In this document: piece after piece, positions 1-7,029 of the stretch
How positions within the stretch are numbered: the first letter of the stretch is position 1
Layout of the letters: every line of letters begins with the position of its first letter
Assembly: GCA_050748045.1 (NCBI GenBank)
Contig: JBOGIW010000431.1
Location: 1-8,299 of the forward strand
Length of the DNA: 8,299 nucleotides
Direction of reading: 5' to 3'
From: CAVYVZ01 sp050748045
GTDB lineage: Bacteria; Acidobacteriota; Vicinamibacteria; Vicinamibacterales; UBA2999
Notes under the pieces: generated by a model
Told to the model about the DNA's origin: nothing
The model's database searches: none
The model's input: only the letters and a program-made list of their open reading frames with translations
Made by a program: the position numbers and the translations under genes

Positions 1-88
1 TGGAGATCTGGTGATCTGGAGATCTGGTGATCTGGAGATCTGGTGATCTGGAGATCTGGTGATCTGGAGATCTGGTGATCTGGAGATC
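1..88. repeat. perfect 16-bp tandem repeat, 5.5 copies
   Basis: Within the left arm of the inverted array, the 16-mer TGGAGATCTGGTGATC occurs five times without a mismatch (1-80), followed by a half unit, TGGAGATC (81-88). After that the units decay (TGGAGACC, TGGCGGTC). Perfect identity here against the decayed right arm suggests recent slippage amplification of one pair of 8-bp units. The array probably continues to the left of the window. Confidence 0.95.
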
Positions 89-192
89 TGGAGACCTGGC
101 GGTCGCCAAATCTCGAGATCACCACAACATGAGATCGCCAGATCCCAAGATCGCCAAATCCGGAGATCGCCACATCACGAGAACGCCAGACA
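1..192. repeat. 8-bp-phased GATC-rich long inverted repeat
   Basis: The whole stretch can be read in one 8-bp register. Up to about base 104 the units are TGGNGATC or close variants. From about 105 they change to GCCAGATC-like units, which is the same word on the other strand (GATCNCCA is the reverse complement of TGGNGATC). The change happens at TGGCGGTCGCCA (97-108), a near-palindrome with a GT centre at 102-103. The two sides therefore form an imperfect inverted repeat with arms of about 90-100 nt, the left arm far more regular than the right. It abuts the stop codon (194-196) of the minus-strand trans-sulfuration gene, so that gene's transcript would carry it as a long stem-loop 3' end. 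The left end runs off the window, so its full size is unknown. Function is not known; an RNA-stabilising or transcript-ending role is only inference. Confidence 0.85.
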
Positions 193-193
193 A

Positions 194-1351
194 TCAGATG
201 GCACCCAGTGCCTGATCTGCGTCTTCCTTCAAGTCCTCGATATCCTCTATCCCCACCGAGATCCGGATCATGCCGTCGGTGATGCCGATCGCGCCCCGGC
301 GATCCGCTGGCACCGACGCGTGGGTCATGATCGCGGGATGCGAGATGAGCGTCTCGACGCCGCCCAGGCTCTCGGCCAGCGACATCAGCTTGAATCGCGG
401 AAGCACGGCGCGTGCCGCGTCGAGCGACCCGACGTCGAACGTAATCAGCCCGCCGAAGCCGCGCATTTGTTTGGCCGCCAGCGCATGATGCGGATGGTCG
501 GGTAGCCCCGGATAGAGCACGGCCTTCACTTTTGGATGCTTGACCAGATGCTCGGCCAGCGCCTGCGCGTTGGTGTTGGTGCGCTCCATGCGGATGGGCA
601 GGGTCTTGGTGCCGCGCAGCACGAGCCACGAGTCCATCGGTCCCAGGATCGCCCCGGCCGCGTTCTGCACGAACTTCATCCACTCCACATCGTCTTGATG
701 CTTGAGGACGGCGATTCCGCCGACGCTGTCGCTGTGCCCGTTGAGGAACTTGGTCGTGCTGTGCACGACGAGGTCCGCGCCGAACGCGATCGGCCGCTGC
801 ACCCATGGGCTGGCGAACGTGTTGTCAACGACCACGAACGCCTGGCGGGCATGCGCGATCTCGCAGGCCACGTTGAGGTCCGTGATGCGCAGCACGGGGT
901 TGGTCGGCGTCTCGAGGAACAGCATCTTCGTGTTCGGCCGGAACGCGCGCTCCAGCTCGATGGGCTGCGACGTGTCCACGTAGGTGAAGTCGAGCTGGTA
1001 CTTCCGCAGGACGTACTCGAAGAGCCGGTAGGTGCCGCCGTACGTGTTGTCGGTGACGACGACGTGGTCGCCCGATTGCAGGAGCGTCATGACGGCGCCG
1101 GTGGCGGCCATGCCGGATGCGAAGCCGAAGCCGGCCTTGCCGCCCTCGATGGCCGCGATGTTCGCCTCGAAGGCGCCGCGCGTCGGGTTCTGCGTGCGCG
1201 CGTACTCGAACCCTTTGTGCCGGCCGAGCGCTTCCTGCACATAGGTCGATGTCTGGTAGATGGGTGTGATGATCGCGCCGGTCGAGGGGTCCGGCGTCTG
1301 CCCGGCATGAATGCAGACGGTATCGAAGCGTGCGTGCTCGCGCAGTTTCAC
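194..1351 (-). CDS. cystathionine gamma-synthase/gamma-lyase family PLP enzyme
   Basis: A PLP enzyme of the Cys/Met metabolism family, acting in the cytoplasm in trans-sulfuration between cysteine and homocysteine. The product is 385 residues, normal for the family. Visible motifs are YARTQNPTR at 50-58 (Tyr and Arg reach the cofactor phosphate of the neighbouring subunit), SGMAA at 79-83, the PLP-stacking Tyr104, D176 in VVDNTF, the Schiff-base lysine K201 in STTKF, the SLGGVETLISHP segment at 328-339 and the substrate-carboxylate arginine R363 in RISVGIED. I chose the GTG at 1351 because the homology starts there and AGGAG lies four bases upstream. The open frame continues to 1594 but would run into the divergent phosphatase gene. 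The sequence alone does not separate synthase (metB), gamma-lyase (metC/mccB-like) and methionine gamma-lyase, so I give no symbol. It is a single gene with no sulfur-pathway neighbour in view. Confidence 0.93.
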   Translation of the reverse strand: MKLREHARFDTVCIHAGQTPDPSTGAIITPIYQTSTYVQEALGRHKGFEYARTQNPTRGAFEANIAAIEGGKAGFGFASGMAATGAVMTLLQSGDHVVVTDNTYGGTYRLFEYVLRKYQLDFTYVDTSQPIELERAFRPNTKMLFLETPTNPVLRITDLNVACEIAHARQAFVVVDNTFASPWVQRPIAFGADLVVHSTTKFLNGHSDSVGGIAVLKHQDDVEWMKFVQNAAGAILGPMDSWLVLRGTKTLPIRMERTNTNAQALAEHLVKHPKVKAVLYPGLPDHPHHALAAKQMRGFGGLITFDVGSLDAARAVLPRFKLMSLAESLGGVETLISHPAIMTHASVPADRRGAIGITDGMIRISVGIEDIEDLKEDADQALGAI

Positions 1352-1355
1352 GGTG

Positions 1356-1379
1356 CTCCTGGGAAAGGCTGTGCCCAGG
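1356..1379 (-). promoter_or_regulatory. leader hairpin overlapping the ribosome binding site
   Basis: The ribosome binding site AGGAG of the trans-sulfuration gene lies at 1356-1360 (minus strand). It overlaps one arm of a perfect 6-bp inverted repeat, CCTGGG (1358-1363) and CCCAGG (1374-1379), separated by 10 nt. In the minus-strand leader RNA this stem would cover part of the binding site. The repeat could equally be a protein-binding operator in the 49-bp divergent region. The inverted repeat and binding site are seen directly; any regulatory role is inference. Confidence 0.45.
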
Positions 1380-1400
1380 GTACTCTGATATCGTATCGAC

Positions 1401-3578
1401 GTGAAAGCCCTGCCGGGTGATCCCCCGTCGCGCATCGATCTCGCGCGCCGCTGGCTCACCTCCACGTTCGCCGGGCGTGCGCTGGCCGCCGGCGCGTGCA
1501 TCAAGCTCGTCACGATCGGCGCCGGCGCGGCGCTCGGGCCGCTTCCGGGCCTGCTCGAGGCGCTCGACACCATCGGCGGCATCAGCCTCGTCATCGGCGT
1601 CGTGGCCGTCGCGTACCGGCTGTTCGTCGCCGCGAAGCGGCGGCTGCTCTGGCGCGTGCGGCGGAAGCTGACGCTCTCCTACATCTTCATCGGCTTCGTG
1701 CCGGCGCTCCTCATCATCACGTTCTTCCTGCTCAACGGCCTGCTGCTGTTCTTCAACGTGAGCTCGTATCTGATGCAGAGCCGCGTGCGAGCGCTCGTCG
1801 ACCAGACACGCTTCCTCGCGCAGACGGCCGCGCTCGAGCTGCAGCGGATGCCGGCCTCGTCGGGCTTCGAAGGGCCGATCGAGCGGCGGCAGGCGAGCGC
1901 CGCGTCGAGGTATCCGGGCGCGTCGTACGCGGTCGTGCCGGTCCAGCGCAACTGCGGGCCCGCGGCCACGTCGGCCGGACGCACGCTCATCGTCAGCGCA
2001 CCGATCGCCGCTGGACCGTGGGCGCACGTGGAGCCGCCGCGGGCGGTGCCCTTCTGGGTCACGTGCGACGGCCACGCGGGCCTCCTGGCCTATCGCGAGC
2101 TCGTCGCGACCTCGGGCGAGCCGGTCCCGGGGCGCACACGCCTCGCCGTGCGCGCCGCGGCGCTTCCCGACGTGGCCGCCCCGGGATACGCGGTGATCGT
2201 GGACGTGCCGATCTCGGACGAGATCGCGCACCAGTTCCGCGACGACACGGGCATCGAGCTCGGCGACGTCGGCCTCATCAACGCGGCCAGCACGGGCGTC
2301 GCGCCCGCGCCGGGGCGCGTCGTGCCGGCAGGCGAACGCACGCGAGGCACCAGCCCCCCGGGCCGCGGCCGGCTCGAGCAGCCCCTGCCGTGGGTCGCGT
2401 TCCTCGACTTCACCGACTGGGACACGGGACGCACGGGGAGCCTCACGGTCTCGATCGGCACGAGCATCGCGGACATCTACGCCCGCATCTCGGCGTCGCC
2501 CAGCCTGGGCACCTTCAGCATCGGGCAGATTCTCCTGACGGCGGTGGCGTTCATCGGCGTGATGTTCCTGGTCATCCAGTTCGTCGCCTTTCTCATGGGC
2601 TTCGCGCTGGCGCGCTCGATCACGGGGTCGGTCCATCAGCTCTTCGTCGGCACGCAGCGCGTGCAGCAGGGCGACTTCAACTACAAGATTCCGATCCGAT
2701 CGCACGACCAGCTCGGCGAGCTCGCCCGCTCCTTCAACGAGATGACGACGAGCATCGAGGACCTGCTCCAGCAGAAGCAGGAAAAAGAGCGGCTCGAGCA
2801 GGAGCTCCGGATCGCGCGGAAGATCCAGATGTCGCTCCTGCCGCAGGGCCCGCTGCTGATGCCGGGCCTGGCGCTGACGGCGCACTGCGAGCCGGCGCGC
2901 GAAGTGGGAGGCGACTACTACGACTTCCTGCCGCTCGACACGCACCGCCTCGGCATCCTCATTGCCGACGTCTCGGGCAAGGGCACCTCGGCGGCCCTGT
3001 ACATGGCGGAGCTCAAGGGGCTGATGCTCTCGCTCAGCCAGCTCCACACCTCGCCCCGGCAGCTCCTCATCGCCGCCAACCGCATCATCTCGCACCATCT
3101 CGACAGCCGCAGCTTCATCACGATGACCTACGCCATCGTCGACATGCAGGCACGCACGCTGACGTACGCGCGGGCCGGGCACTGCCCGCTCATCTACCTT
3201 CCCGCCCCGAACGGCGCCGGCCGCCCGTGCGACGTGCAGATCCTCGCGCCGGACGGCCTCGTCCTCGGCCTGAAGATCGATGATGGCGCGATGTTCGAGC
3301 GGCTGCTGCAGGAGGACACGGTGGCGCTGACGGCCGGCGATCTCTTCGTCCTGTTCACCGACGGCATCAGCGAGGCGATGAACCCGGCCGACGAGTGCTT
3401 CGGCGAGACCAGGCTCGGCGACCTTGTCCACGAGCACGGCCACCTGCCGTCCGAGGAGCTGCGCGAGCGCATCCTGCGCGAGATCCGGTCGTTTGTCGGC
3501 ACCGCCAGCCAGCACGACGACATGACCATGCTCCTCCTGAAGGTCCAGAAGTCCTCCGGCGATTCGGCGATCGGATGA
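1401..3578 (+). CDS. membrane HAMP/SpoIIE-type PP2C serine phosphatase
   Basis: A 725-residue membrane-bound signalling phosphatase of the RsbU/SpoIIE type, which by family knowledge dephosphorylates an anti-anti-sigma (STAS) protein. Order of parts: two hydrophobic segments near 26-46 and 57-77, a basic cytoplasmic stretch (78-91), a membrane segment at 92-119, an extracytoplasmic region of about 255 residues, a membrane segment at 374-400, HAMP at about 400-455, a short coiled coil (455-478) and the PP2C domain (about 478-718). Metal-binding acids are present: D505 in GGDYYDF, D523 in DVSGKG, D654 in FTDG and D706/D707 in QHDDMT, so it should be active. The sensor region holds two cysteines (C185, C222) and a Pro/Arg-rich low-complexity patch at 300-325; I do not recognise its fold. 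The GTG at 1401 is the first start after an in-frame stop (1386-1388) and has no clear ribosome binding site. No RsbV/RsbW-like partner lies in the window. Confidence 0.92.
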   Translation: MKALPGDPPSRIDLARRWLTSTFAGRALAAGACIKLVTIGAGAALGPLPGLLEALDTIGGISLVIGVVAVAYRLFVAAKRRLLWRVRRKLTLSYIFIGFVPALLIITFFLLNGLLLFFNVSSYLMQSRVRALVDQTRFLAQTAALELQRMPASSGFEGPIERRQASAASRYPGASYAVVPVQRNCGPAATSAGRTLIVSAPIAAGPWAHVEPPRAVPFWVTCDGHAGLLAYRELVATSGEPVPGRTRLAVRAAALPDVAAPGYAVIVDVPISDEIAHQFRDDTGIELGDVGLINAASTGVAPAPGRVVPAGERTRGTSPPGRGRLEQPLPWVAFLDFTDWDTGRTGSLTVSIGTSIADIYARISASPSLGTFSIGQILLTAVAFIGVMFLVIQFVAFLMGFALARSITGSVHQLFVGTQRVQQGDFNYKIPIRSHDQLGELARSFNEMTTSIEDLLQQKQEKERLEQELRIARKIQMSLLPQGPLLMPGLALTAHCEPAREVGGDYYDFLPLDTHRLGILIADVSGKGTSAALYMAELKGLMLSLSQLHTSPRQLLIAANRIISHHLDSRSFITMTYAIVDMQARTLTYARAGHCPLIYLPAPNGAGRPCDVQILAPDGLVLGLKIDDGAMFERLLQEDTVALTAGDLFVLFTDGISEAMNPADECFGETRLGDLVHEHGHLPSEELRERILREIRSFVGTASQHDDMTMLLLKVQKSSGDSAIG

Positions 3579-3581
3579 TGG

Positions 3582-4526
3582 ATGAACGAGCCTGTCGTCG
3601 TCTTCAGAACGAGCTCCGACATCGAGGCGAAAGTGGTCGTGGCGCTCCTCGAGAGCCATGGCATCCGGAGCATCCGCGTCTCCGGCAACCCGCAGGCGAT
3701 TCTGCCGATGGCGGTGAACGCCCTCGGCGAGATTCGCCTTGCCGTGCACCCCGACGACGTGGAGGAGACGACGCGGATTATCGAGTCGCACCGGGAAGAG
3801 GTCGGCAGCCGCGTGGTGCGTCTTCGGGACGAGTTCGAGGGCCTGGAGGCGCGGATCGGCTATCGCTTCAGGGACCGGGGCCTGCTCGAGCACGCGCTCA
3901 CGCACCGGTCGCGCGCGGCGGAGGACCTGTCGGGGGGCGTCATCGACAACGAGTCGCTCGAGTTCCTCGGCGACGCGGTGCTCGGGTTCGTCGTCGCCGA
4001 CGCGCTGTTCCAGCGGTATCCAGGCTACACGGAAGGGCAGAAGTCGAAGATCAAGGCGTCGGTCGTGTCGATGCAGTCGCTGGCGCGGCTCGCGGAGCGT
4101 CTCGGGCTCGGCGAGCACCTGATCCTCGGCCGTGGCGAGGAGAAAACGGGAGGCCGGTTCAAGGCGGCGCTCCTGGCCGACGCGTACGAGGCGATCATCG
4201 CGGCGGTGTACCTGGACGGCGGCATCGACGAGGCGCGCGCGTTTCTCGGCCGCGAGCTGGCCGACGACATCGAGGCCGGGGGGCATCCCGACTTCCACGG
4301 ACAGGACTACAAGTCGGCGCTCCAGGAGCGGCTGCAATCGCTCGGCCGGCCGCTTCCCGAGTACCGCGTGGTGCACGAGGAAGGCCCGGACCATCGCAAG
4401 GTGTTCCACGTGGACGTCGTCGCGTCGGGCGAGACGCTCGCGTCGGCCAGCGGCCGGGCGAAGAAGGAAGCGGAGCAGGAGGCGGCGCGGAAGGCGCTCG
4501 AACAGCTGGACGCCGAGCGAGGCTAG
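3582..4526 (+). CDS. rnc: ribonuclease III with N-terminal DUF2007-like domain
   Basis: Cytoplasmic double-strand-specific endoribonuclease of rRNA and mRNA processing. At 314 residues it exceeds the usual 220-250 because of an N-terminal extension. Residues about 5-72 look like a DUF2007 (putative signal-transducing) domain: VVVFRTSSDIEAKVV, then a hydrophobic core and a LAVHPDDVEE end. The RNase III domain runs about 85-235 with signature NESLEFLGD (123-131). All four catalytic acids are visible: E127, D131, D200 and E203. A double-stranded-RNA-binding domain covers about 240-310 and ends in an Ala/Lys/Glu helix. The ATG at 3582 is three bases after the phosphatase stop, with no strong ribosome binding site, so translation is probably coupled to the upstream gene. 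The extension is in frame, domain-like and uses the same GC-rich codons, so it is probably genuine. The more usual lepA/era/acpP-type neighbours of rnc are absent. Confidence 0.94.
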   Translation: MNEPVVVFRTSSDIEAKVVVALLESHGIRSIRVSGNPQAILPMAVNALGEIRLAVHPDDVEETTRIIESHREEVGSRVVRLRDEFEGLEARIGYRFRDRGLLEHALTHRSRAAEDLSGGVIDNESLEFLGDAVLGFVVADALFQRYPGYTEGQKSKIKASVVSMQSLARLAERLGLGEHLILGRGEEKTGGRFKAALLADAYEAIIAAVYLDGGIDEARAFLGRELADDIEAGGHPDFHGQDYKSALQERLQSLGRPLPEYRVVHEEGPDHRKVFHVDVVASGETLASASGRAKKEAEQEAARKALEQLDAERG

Positions 4527-4547
4527 ACACTAACTGGACACTAACTG
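4526..4547. repeat. 11-bp tandem duplication at convergent stop codons
   Basis: GACACTAACTG occurs twice back to back without mismatch (4526-4536 and 4537-4547). The last base of the rnc stop codon (TAG, 4524-4526) begins the first copy, and the stop codon of the convergent permease gene (TAG on the minus strand, 4541-4543) lies in the second. Only 14 bases separate the two genes. I see no hairpin with a T-tract here, so no intrinsic terminator can be called for either direction. Confidence 0.95.
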
Positions 4548-6256
4548 GCGGCCTGCGAGAGGTTGAGCGACGCGACAGCTTCCGGAGCCGGAGCGTCGAA
4601 TTCGAGCGTCGGATCCCGCCGCTGCCGCGACCGGCGGTAGACGCGGGCGCCCATCACGACGAGCCCGACGGCCAGCACGTAGAGCGCGACGCCCGGCGCG
4701 GAGCCGATCGCCACCATCTGCAGGTCTTCGAGCCTGAACGCGAAGACGTGCAGCGCGACCGCGACGAGCACCCAGTCGCCCCGGACGGTGCGCGCGGCCG
4801 GGGCGTGGGCGCGCGTGAACGGGATGGAGCGGCAGGGAATGAGCGTCAGCTCGACGAGCATGACTCCCGAGGCGGCATGCATGGCGGCGGCGCGGGCCGC
4901 GTCCCACCAGCTCCACCACGAGGCCGTGATCAGCAGCCACACGAGTGTGACCGGCAGCACGCCCAGCATCACGAGGACGACGCCTCGCGCGCGCACGCAT
5001 GCGTCGGTCGAATGCGGCGTCGCCAGGCGGAACGTCCAGTTCGCCTCGAGATCGGTCGGCACGGCAAATGCCGCGTGCAGCCCCGCGACGAGGAAGAACG
5101 TCATGACGAGGGGCAGGCAGAGCAGGTAGTCCGCAGGCGCCTCGATCGAGAGCGGCCGACCCCGCACGGCGGCCGCCGCCAGACCGACGGCTGCGACGGC
5201 AACCGCCACGCCCAGGCAGGTCGCGATGGTGAGCGCATGTCTGCGGCTGCGCAGGAGGCTGGCCAGCGTGAACCCGAACACCGCCCGCGCCGCGGGCTGG
5301 CGCAGCATCGGCGACGCCGCTCGCCGCGCGATCTCGATCGAGCGTCCGGCCCGGTTCTTGAGTCTCGCTTCGAGCGTCCGCCGCGCGTTCCAGTCGGCCG
5401 GCCCGATGTACGTCGCGGCCGCCAGCAGGAGCGCGGCCGCCGTGGCCAGCAGCGCCGAGGAGGCGAAGCCCGGCACGCGCGCCATCGGAGGCCCACCGAG
5501 CTCCGCGTACAGCCCCATGAACCAGAGCGGCGGAAGCATCAGGCCCGGCGATTCCGCGACGTTCAGCTCTCTCACGAGGCCGTCCAGCAGGCCCGGCAGG
5601 AAGATCAGCGCCTCCACGAGCAGCACCACCGTCACGAACTGCAGCAGCGTCGCCGCGCGTTCGGCGGCCTCGGCGCCGACGCACGCCACCGCGAGGCCGC
5701 GCAGGGCGAGGAGCGCCGTGAACGTGAAGACGCCGGCCGTCGTGAGCGCGATGACGTGCGCGGCGAAGACGGCAGGTGCCCAGCCGACGATGGCGACCGA
5801 CTTGAAGCCGGCGGCGACGTTCAGCATGTAGAAGAACCCCGAGGGAACCGCGATGGCCGCCGAGAAGACCGCCGCCACGCCCACGGCGGTCGCGAGCCGC
5901 GCCGCGGCCACCGTCCGCGGCCGCACCGGCAGGACCCCGACGATCTCCTGGTCCTGGCGATCGGGAAAGAGCGCATCCCAGAGCAGCGCCGCCAGCAGCG
6001 CGCACGCGAGCATGATGTAGACGATGAAGAACAGGCGATCGACGAGCGCGGCGCGCTCGAGCACATCCGGCCGGCGCCACATGAAGCCGTACTTCCCCAT
6101 CATCCGCGCGGCGAAGAAGAACGGCGGCGTGGCGACGAGGGCGAAGCTCCAGATGGAGAACTGAGCGGCGTCGATGCCGCGCGACGCGACGGCCGTGTCC
6201 ATGAGGCGCCCGAGCGACGCGCGCGCCAGCAGCCGGAACTGGCGCCACTCGCTCAC
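4541..6256 (-). CDS. ABC-2-type transporter permease, large multi-pass
   Basis: A 571-residue integral membrane protein, the membrane half of an exporter whose ATPase is encoded immediately upstream. Hydrophobic segments lie near 34-50, 76-97, 125-147, 155-182, 203-223, 265-283, 343-363, 378-398, 424-447, 458-474, 494-508 and 521-537, giving roughly ten to twelve passes. A cytoplasmic-looking basic stretch at 289-340 splits the protein into two halves. The segment QEIVGVLPVRPRTVAAARL (103-121) resembles the coupling region after the second membrane segment in ABC-2 exporters. The GTG at 6256 overlaps the ATPase stop as GTGA, a 4-bp overlap typical of translational coupling. The same frame is open to 6541, but that part is antisense-frame shadow of the ATPase gene. 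The C-terminal tail (540-571) is hydrophilic. Substrate cannot be told from sequence; a general exporter role is inferred from the ATPase pairing. Confidence 0.85.
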   Translation of the reverse strand: MSEWRQFRLLARASLGRLMDTAVASRGIDAAQFSIWSFALVATPPFFFAARMMGKYGFMWRRPDVLERAALVDRLFFIVYIMLACALLAALLWDALFPDRQDQEIVGVLPVRPRTVAAARLATAVGVAAVFSAAIAVPSGFFYMLNVAAGFKSVAIVGWAPAVFAAHVIALTTAGVFTFTALLALRGLAVACVGAEAAERAATLLQFVTVVLLVEALIFLPGLLDGLVRELNVAESPGLMLPPLWFMGLYAELGGPPMARVPGFASSALLATAAALLLAAATYIGPADWNARRTLEARLKNRAGRSIEIARRAASPMLRQPAARAVFGFTLASLLRSRRHALTIATCLGVAVAVAAVGLAAAAVRGRPLSIEAPADYLLCLPLVMTFFLVAGLHAAFAVPTDLEANWTFRLATPHSTDACVRARGVVLVMLGVLPVTLVWLLITASWWSWWDAARAAAMHAASGVMLVELTLIPCRSIPFTRAHAPAARTVRGDWVLVAVALHVFAFRLEDLQMVAIGSAPGVALYVLAVGLVVMGARVYRRSRQRRDPTLEFDAPAPEAVASLNLSQAAS

Positions 6257-7017
6257 GACGCAGCCACCTCGGCGAGCGCGCGGCCGATCGCGTCGACGTT
6301 CTGATCGACGGCGAGCGTCTTGAACACCTGCTCGAGGGACGCGGCCTGCTGCAGTTCCCGCAGGCGGTCCACGGAATCGTGCGCGACGAGGCGCCCTTCG
6401 TGGAGGATCAGCACCTCCGAGCAGACCTTCTCGACCATGTCGAGCAGGTGCGAGCTGTAGACGATCACCTTGCCGCGCCCGGCCAGCGATCGGACGAGCG
6501 TCCGCAGCACCAGCGTGGACGCGACGTCGAGCCCCGAGCACGGCTCGTCGAGGACGACGACATCCGGGTCGTGCAGCAGCGCGGCGGCGATCAGCACCTT
6601 CTGCCGCATCCCTTTCGAAAAGGACGAGAGCGGCGCGTAGCGGTCGGTGTCGAGGTTGAAGAGCTCCAGGTACCGATCAATCCGCCGCGTGACCGTGGCG
6701 CGCGGCAGGTCGCGCAGCCCGCCCACGAGGTCGAGGTATTCGGGCGCGGTGAGGTACTGGTAGAGCCGCGGCTCTTCCGGCACGTAGCCGAGCCGCGACT
6801 GGTAGGCGAGGAGCTGGTGCCGGATGTCCACACCGTTCCAGGACACCCGTCCCAGCGAAGGCTCCAGGAGTCCGGTCACCACGCGAAGGCTGGTCGTCTT
6901 GCCCGAGCCGTTAGGGCCGAGGAAGCCGATGACCTGCCCAGGCCGCGCGGTGAAGGTCAGGTCCCTCACCGCCAGGATTCCACCGTAGGTCTTGGTGAGC
7001 CCGGCGACCTCGAGCAT
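6253..7017 (-). CDS. ABC transporter ATP-binding protein
   Basis: A 254-residue cytoplasmic nucleotide-binding subunit, first gene of a two-gene exporter operon. Motifs in order: Walker A GPNGSGKT (34-41), a Q-loop region reading GYVPEEPRLY (77-86) with Glu where many ABC proteins have Gln, signature SFSKGMRQK (132-140), Walker B VVVLDEP (153-159) followed by the D-loop SGLD, and switch histidine H190. All residues needed for ATP hydrolysis are present. The PEE variant and the SKGMRQK signature are common in the CcmA/NatA-like exporter ATPases (established family knowledge), so this points to export, not uptake. I chose the ATG at 7017 because GAAGGAG lies five bases upstream. A GTG at 7053 in the same frame would add 12 residues but has no ribosome binding site. 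The stop overlaps the permease start by 4 bp. Confidence 0.93.
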   Translation of the reverse strand: MLEVAGLTKTYGGILAVRDLTFTARPGQVIGFLGPNGSGKTTSLRVVTGLLEPSLGRVSWNGVDIRHQLLAYQSRLGYVPEEPRLYQYLTAPEYLDLVGGLRDLPRATVTRRIDRYLELFNLDTDRYAPLSSFSKGMRQKVLIAAALLHDPDVVVLDEPCSGLDVASTLVLRTLVRSLAGRGKVIVYSSHLLDMVEKVCSEVLILHEGRLVAHDSVDRLRELQQAASLEQVFKTLAVDQNVDAIGRALAEVAAS

Positions 7018-7022
7018 CGGCG

Positions 7023-7029
7023 CTCCTTC
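7023..7029 (-). promoter_or_regulatory. strong ribosome binding site of the ABC operon
   Basis: GAAGGAG on the minus strand, five bases before the ATG at 7017. It is the best Shine-Dalgarno match I see in the window. It decides the start of the ATPase gene against the in-frame GTG at 7053. Confidence 0.8.

Noticed and set aside
1..192. CRISPR array
   Set aside because: The units are 8 or 16 bp with no unique spacers, and there are no cas genes nearby.
59..505. Plus-strand open frame of 148 codons
   Set aside because: It translates the GATC repeat and then the antisense of the trans-sulfuration gene. The protein is low-complexity and unlike any family.
825..4409. Minus-strand open frame of 1194 codons
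   Set aside because: It lies antisense to the phosphatase and RNase III genes, both of which show clear catalytic motifs. Its Arg/Glu/Asp-rich composition is typical of a high-GC shadow frame.
3395..6304. Plus-strand open frame of 969 codons
   Set aside because: It overlaps RNase III in another frame and runs antisense to the permease. The product is Arg/Gly/Gln-rich with no domain.
6257..6541. N-terminal extension of the permease to 6541
   Set aside because: This part is inside the ABC ATPase coding region in another frame and is not membrane-like. The GTG at 6256 gives the usual 4-bp overlap.
6253..7017. Degenerate ABC ATPase because the Q-loop has Glu
   Set aside because: PEE at this position is common in exporter-type ATPases, and all other catalytic motifs are intact.
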